DNA from: a virus
Length of the DNA: 31,719 nt
Direction: 5' to 3' (one strand)
IMG/VR virus record: IMGVR_UViG_3300043543_000667
Span: 1 to 31,719 of that record
The notes under the pieces were generated by a model. That model was not told where the DNA came from. It made no database searches and saw only the letters and a list, made by a program, of their open reading frames with translations. A program made the translations under genes and the position numbers. Positions 29,389-31,719 of this stretch are shown here, piece after piece (position 1 is the first letter of the stretch; the number at the start of each line of letters is the position of its first letter).

Positions 29389-30081
29389 CTACCCTTGGCG
29401 TGCGGCGGCGAGGAGCGGATCGGAGATACCGACGGCGGCGAAGGCCTCGGCCCGTAGGCGGCACGAGTCGCACCGTCCACACGGGCGTTCCCCACCGCGG
29501 TAACACGACCACGTGTCCGCGTAGTCCACGCCCAACTTGAGCCCTAGCCTGATGATGGCCGACTTCGGGGTGTGGAGGAACGGCGCGACGACAGGTATGC
29601 GCTTCTTGGTCTCGATGTAGCGCTTCGAACCGAGATCGGCCGCTGCCTGGAACGCGTCGAGAAACTCGCCACGGCAATCCGGGTACCCGCTGTAGTCGAT
29701 CTGGCTCACCGCGATGGCGATCAGGTCGGCATCGATCGCCTCGGCATAGGCGCGAGCGACAGAGAGGAAAACGAGGTTACGCAGAGGGACGTAGGTCGAA
29801 GGGATGCCTGGCGTCGGTTCGGTCGGTATTTCGCCGTCCCCGACTAGCGACGAACCGCCCCACTGGGCGAGGTCGATCGTCACCAGCCGCCACGCCGCGA
29901 CATCGAGTTTTTCTGCGGTACGGCGGGCGGCCTCGATCTCGCGCTCGTGTCGCTGGCCGTACCGGAACGTCAGTGCACAGAGGTCGAAACCATACGCGTC
30001 GAGCAAATAGGCGAGCGTCGTACTGTCCAACCCGCCCGAGAGGAGTACGACTGCGCGGTGTGGCCGGTTCACGCTGGTCAT
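29389..30081 (-). CDS. queC: 7-cyano-7-deazaguanine (preQ0) synthase
   Basis: This 230-residue enzyme makes preQ0 from 7-carboxy-7-deazaguanine with ATP and ammonia. Diagnostic elements are the ATP-binding loop S-G-G-L-D-S (15-20), F-R-Y-G-Q-R-H (39-45), V-P-L-R-N (98-102), D-Y-S-G-Y-P-D-C-R and the zinc ligands C193, C201, C204 and C207 in C-Y-R-G-G-E-R-P-C-G-R-C-D-S-C. Length is that of cellular QueC. I chose ATG 30081 because GAAAGGAGGCAACG precedes it. It is not linked with dpdA and the transporter but has its own promoter at the end of the tail genes. QueD, QueE and FolE are absent, so the substrate must come from the host. Confidence 0.95.
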   Translation of the reverse strand: MTSVNRPHRAVVLLSGGLDSTTLAYLLDAYGFDLCALTFRYGQRHEREIEAARRTAEKLDVAAWRLVTIDLAQWGGSSLVGDGEIPTEPTPGIPSTYVPLRNLVFLSVARAYAEAIDADLIAIAVSQIDYSGYPDCRGEFLDAFQAAADLGSKRYIETKKRIPVVAPFLHTPKSAIIRLGLKLGVDYADTWSCYRGGERPCGRCDSCRLRAEAFAAVGISDPLLAAARQG

Positions 30082-30119
30082 CGTTGCCTCCTTTCGTGTC
30101 ACCCGCCTTCGCTAGCACG

Positions 30120-30149
30120 ATTCTAGCACTCGTGACGACGCTCTGTCTC
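30120..30149 (-). promoter_or_regulatory. Candidate promoter of queC
   Basis: On the minus strand GAGACA (30149-30144), 18 bp and TAGAAT (30125-30120), with TG one base before the -10 box (extended -10). The sequence GTGCTAG occurs twice with an 11-base period across the -10, so a regulator could bind there. The promoter overlaps the end of the tail gene. Confidence 0.5.
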
Positions 30150-31230
30150 ACCACCACGTATTCGGGTCACGCCCGAGCATCGCTGCTTCCGTAACTAGGC
30201 GTAGTTTCTGAAGAGCCTCGTCGGGCGTGGTAGGCCGGCCCGCCTCGATGCTGACTGTCGGCCCCGGGTAGCGGTGGACAACCCTTGTCACACGTACCGG
30301 CCCGCAGCCGGGCACGAGGACGTCGTCGCCAACTTGAATCGCGGTCGCGCTGGCGAGCGTGTTGTCCGAGCGCTCCCACTGGCCGATACCGCGCCAACTC
30401 ACGCTCGGCATCGGTGCATAGCGCTCGTAGAGCAGGCGATAGGCGATCGCGCTCGGATTCGCGACGTTTGCACGCGTGACATCGGCGATGACGCGGCGCG
30501 CGAACCCGAGATCAGCAGCGCGTGCGCTGTCGAGCGCGTTCACGGTACTGATCGAGGATCCGGATTTGTACCGCACAACGACCTGCGTCGCGAGCTCGTC
30601 GTAGCGCGGCCAGGTCACGGTCGCGTCCGGTGGGACGACGAGCGGTACGCTCTTCATCTCCTTCAACGGCTTCGTGCCCCAGGTCGTGACACGCAGAATT
30701 CCGCCCGGCTCGGCACGGATATCGACGAGCTGGCCGTCGTCGGTAGCCAGCCGACGCAGGAACTCGCAGGCATCGGCGACGGTAAACTCAGCTGACGTCG
30801 TCCCCTCGAGCGGTGGTGCGCCGGCGACGCGGAGGAACGGTGCCGTGTTGCCGACGACGGTTGGAAGCAGGTTCCCGTACGTGCCAGCGTAGCTGATCAC
30901 GTCGTGCGCGACCCGGTCGTAACCGACGGCGGTGAACCCGAGGAGCTGTCCGCCACGCCCCCATTCGAGTTCGGTGACGAACCCTTCCCAGACGTTCGCG
31001 CCGTCTACGAGGGCGACAACGTGCGACACCCAGCGTACCGGTGAATACCGCCAGGGAACATCGGTGTCGGCCCGTGCATCGGTTGGCACGAGAGCGACTC
31101 GGAGTGTATCGCAGCCACGCCGAGACCAGCTGATCTCGAGCGAGCGAATCTCGACCTCGAGCCCCCACTTCGCAATGGGTTCGAGAACATCGAGGCTCAG
31201 TCTAGCGGGTGGGTAGATGATGACCTGCAT
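30148..31230 (-). CDS. Tail tip / baseplate hub-like minor tail protein
   Basis: The 360-residue protein follows the large distal tail gene after six bases, in the usual place of the second tail-tip protein. It is beta-rich with W-G-L-E-V-E-I-R-S-L-E-I-S-W-S-R-R-G, V-A-L-V-D-G-A-N-V-W-E-G-F-V-T-E-L-E-W and V-G-Y-D-R-V-A-H-D-V. This resembles the hub-type proteins (Gp37-like in actinophages, gp27/D-like more broadly) that close the tail tube. The C-terminal segment V-L-V-P-G-C-G-P-V-R-V-T-R-V looks like a small OB-like or barrel part. No peptidase motif was found. It is the last structural gene before queC. Confidence 0.72.
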   Translation of the reverse strand: MQVIIYPPARLSLDVLEPIAKWGLEVEIRSLEISWSRRGCDTLRVALVPTDARADTDVPWRYSPVRWVSHVVALVDGANVWEGFVTELEWGRGGQLLGFTAVGYDRVAHDVISYAGTYGNLLPTVVGNTAPFLRVAGAPPLEGTTSAEFTVADACEFLRRLATDDGQLVDIRAEPGGILRVTTWGTKPLKEMKSVPLVVPPDATVTWPRYDELATQVVVRYKSGSSISTVNALDSARAADLGFARRVIADVTRANVANPSAIAYRLLYERYAPMPSVSWRGIGQWERSDNTLASATAIQVGDDVLVPGCGPVRVTRVVHRYPGPTVSIEAGRPTTPDEALQKLRLVTEAAMLGRDPNTWW

Positions 31231-31236
31231 CGGCTC

Positions 31237-31719
31237 TCACCACTTCGTGTAACTGAGGACATCGACGACGAACTGCCGATCGACGATCTCGCGCTCCTCT
31301 AGTGACTCGATAGGGAACACCACGAGCGTCGCCTTGCCATGTACCTCGAGGACTCCACGTTGTGCGCCGAGGACAACGTTACCCGGCCGGTAGACCAGAT
31401 ACGGTTCGTCGGCATACCAGTATGCGTAGGATGACTGGCCTAGCACTGCGGCATATGCCTGCTCATCTGACCCGAGCGCACTCAGTGTACCTGTGGCAAA
31501 TGCTGGTGAGGGTTCATTCACGAGCACGAGCCAGCGTATCCCGAACTCCCCACCCATGTTGTCTCCACTTAGCGTGACCATGCCGTTCACGTTCGGGAGC
31601 GAGACATTCGCTGAGCTACTCGTCCAGCTCCCGGGTGTACCGACACGGAGCGTCAGTGTCGTACCGTTGTACGAGAGGAGCAACGTCCTGGGTACCGTGC
31701 TCGGCCGTGTAACGCTCAC
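31237..31719 (-). CDS. Large distal tail protein, C-terminal part (continues from base 1)
   Basis: These codons are the in-phase end of the gene that starts at 3211; the first 42 codons repeat the other end of the window. The part at about residues 990-1090 reads like a LamG/concanavalin-type jelly roll (S-L-S-I-A-W-H, L-E-F-W-F-G-S-S-T-I-E-V-R, L-L-L-S-Y-N-G-T-T-L-T-L-R-V-G), a common sugar-binding module in tail proteins. The final segment L-E-E-R-E-I-V-D-R-Q-F-V-V-D-V-L-S-Y-T-K-W is a conserved-looking C-terminus. There is no real start here; a GTG at the very edge of the window is an artefact of the cut. Confidence 0.82.
   Translation of the reverse strand: MSVTRPSTVPRTLLLSYNGTTLTLRVGTPGSWTSSSANVSLPNVNGMVTLSGDNMGGEFGIRWLVLVNEPSPAFATGTLSALGSDEQAYAAVLGQSSYAYWYADEPYLVYRPGNVVLGAQRGVLEVHGKATLVVFPIESLEEREIVDRQFVVDVLSYTKW
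31593..31719. repeat. Terminal direct repeat, right copy
   Basis: Base-for-base copy of positions 1-127. It lies inside the 3' part of the large distal tail gene, and the reading frame is the same on both sides of the join. See the left copy for interpretation. Confidence 0.9.

Noticed and set aside
1-31719. CRISPR arrays, tRNA genes, integrase and attachment sites
   Set aside because: I looked for direct repeats with spacers, cloverleaf-like segments and recombinase motifs and found none I could support.

Overview
The window is one complete, circularly closed assembly of a tailed double-stranded DNA phage. Its first and last 127 bases are identical, so the unique circle is 31,592 bp. A single tail gene reads without interruption across the artificial break: residues encoded at 3211..1 continue at 31592..31237. 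I see no integrase, no CI-type repressor, no contractile sheath, no DNA polymerase and no replicative helicase. The picture is a small, probably lytic, long non-contractile-tailed (siphovirus-like) phage that borrows the host replisome.

Host: the DNA is G+C rich (about 65-70% in head genes by eye on sampled 60-base lines, lower in the distal tail genes). It uses GAAAGGAGG ribosome binding sites and sigma70-type promoters (TTGACA, 17 bp, TATATT). The endolysin ends in a segment resembling the LGFP-like repeats common in Chloroflexota and some Actinobacteria. A bacterial host, perhaps a Chloroflexota of the Thermomicrobia kind, is an inference only.

Layout. Minus strand, from 22101 leftwards through 1 and on to 30148: a ribbon-helix-helix regulator; a replication initiator carrying what looks like the origin inside its own reading frame; a DnaJ-like zinc protein; a VRR-NUC nuclease; a Com-like zinc ribbon; small and large terminase; endolysin; portal; a MuF head protein fused to an HExxH zincin; a second stand-alone zincin; scaffold; major capsid; head-tail connectors with a holin among them; tail terminator, tail tube, chaperones, tape measure and two large distal tail proteins. 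QueC follows under its own candidate promoter. Plus strand, 22241 to 29322: a DpdA-like DNA transglycosylase with a possible uracil-DNA-glycosylase-like N-terminal domain, a YhhQ/VUT-type queuosine-precursor transporter, then about nine small early genes. These are driven by short promoter-hairpin-RBS cassettes and separated by strong intrinsic terminators. Two small minus-strand genes (24309-24805) diverge from the early block.

How it works together: QueC (preQ0 synthesis), the transporter (precursor uptake) and DpdA (insertion into DNA) form a minimal 7-deazaguanine DNA-hypermodification route, probably protecting phage DNA from host restriction. The initiator would act at iterons and an AT-rich dyad within its own gene. 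The terminase, portal and capsid genes build and fill the head, with two related metalloprotease-like proteins nearby as candidates for head maturation or ejected effectors. The most unusual points are the DpdA fusion and its split pathway, the origin-like structure at 21191-21495, the paired zincins, and a short RNA-like unit at 25457-25571 carrying anti-Shine-Dalgarno sequences.
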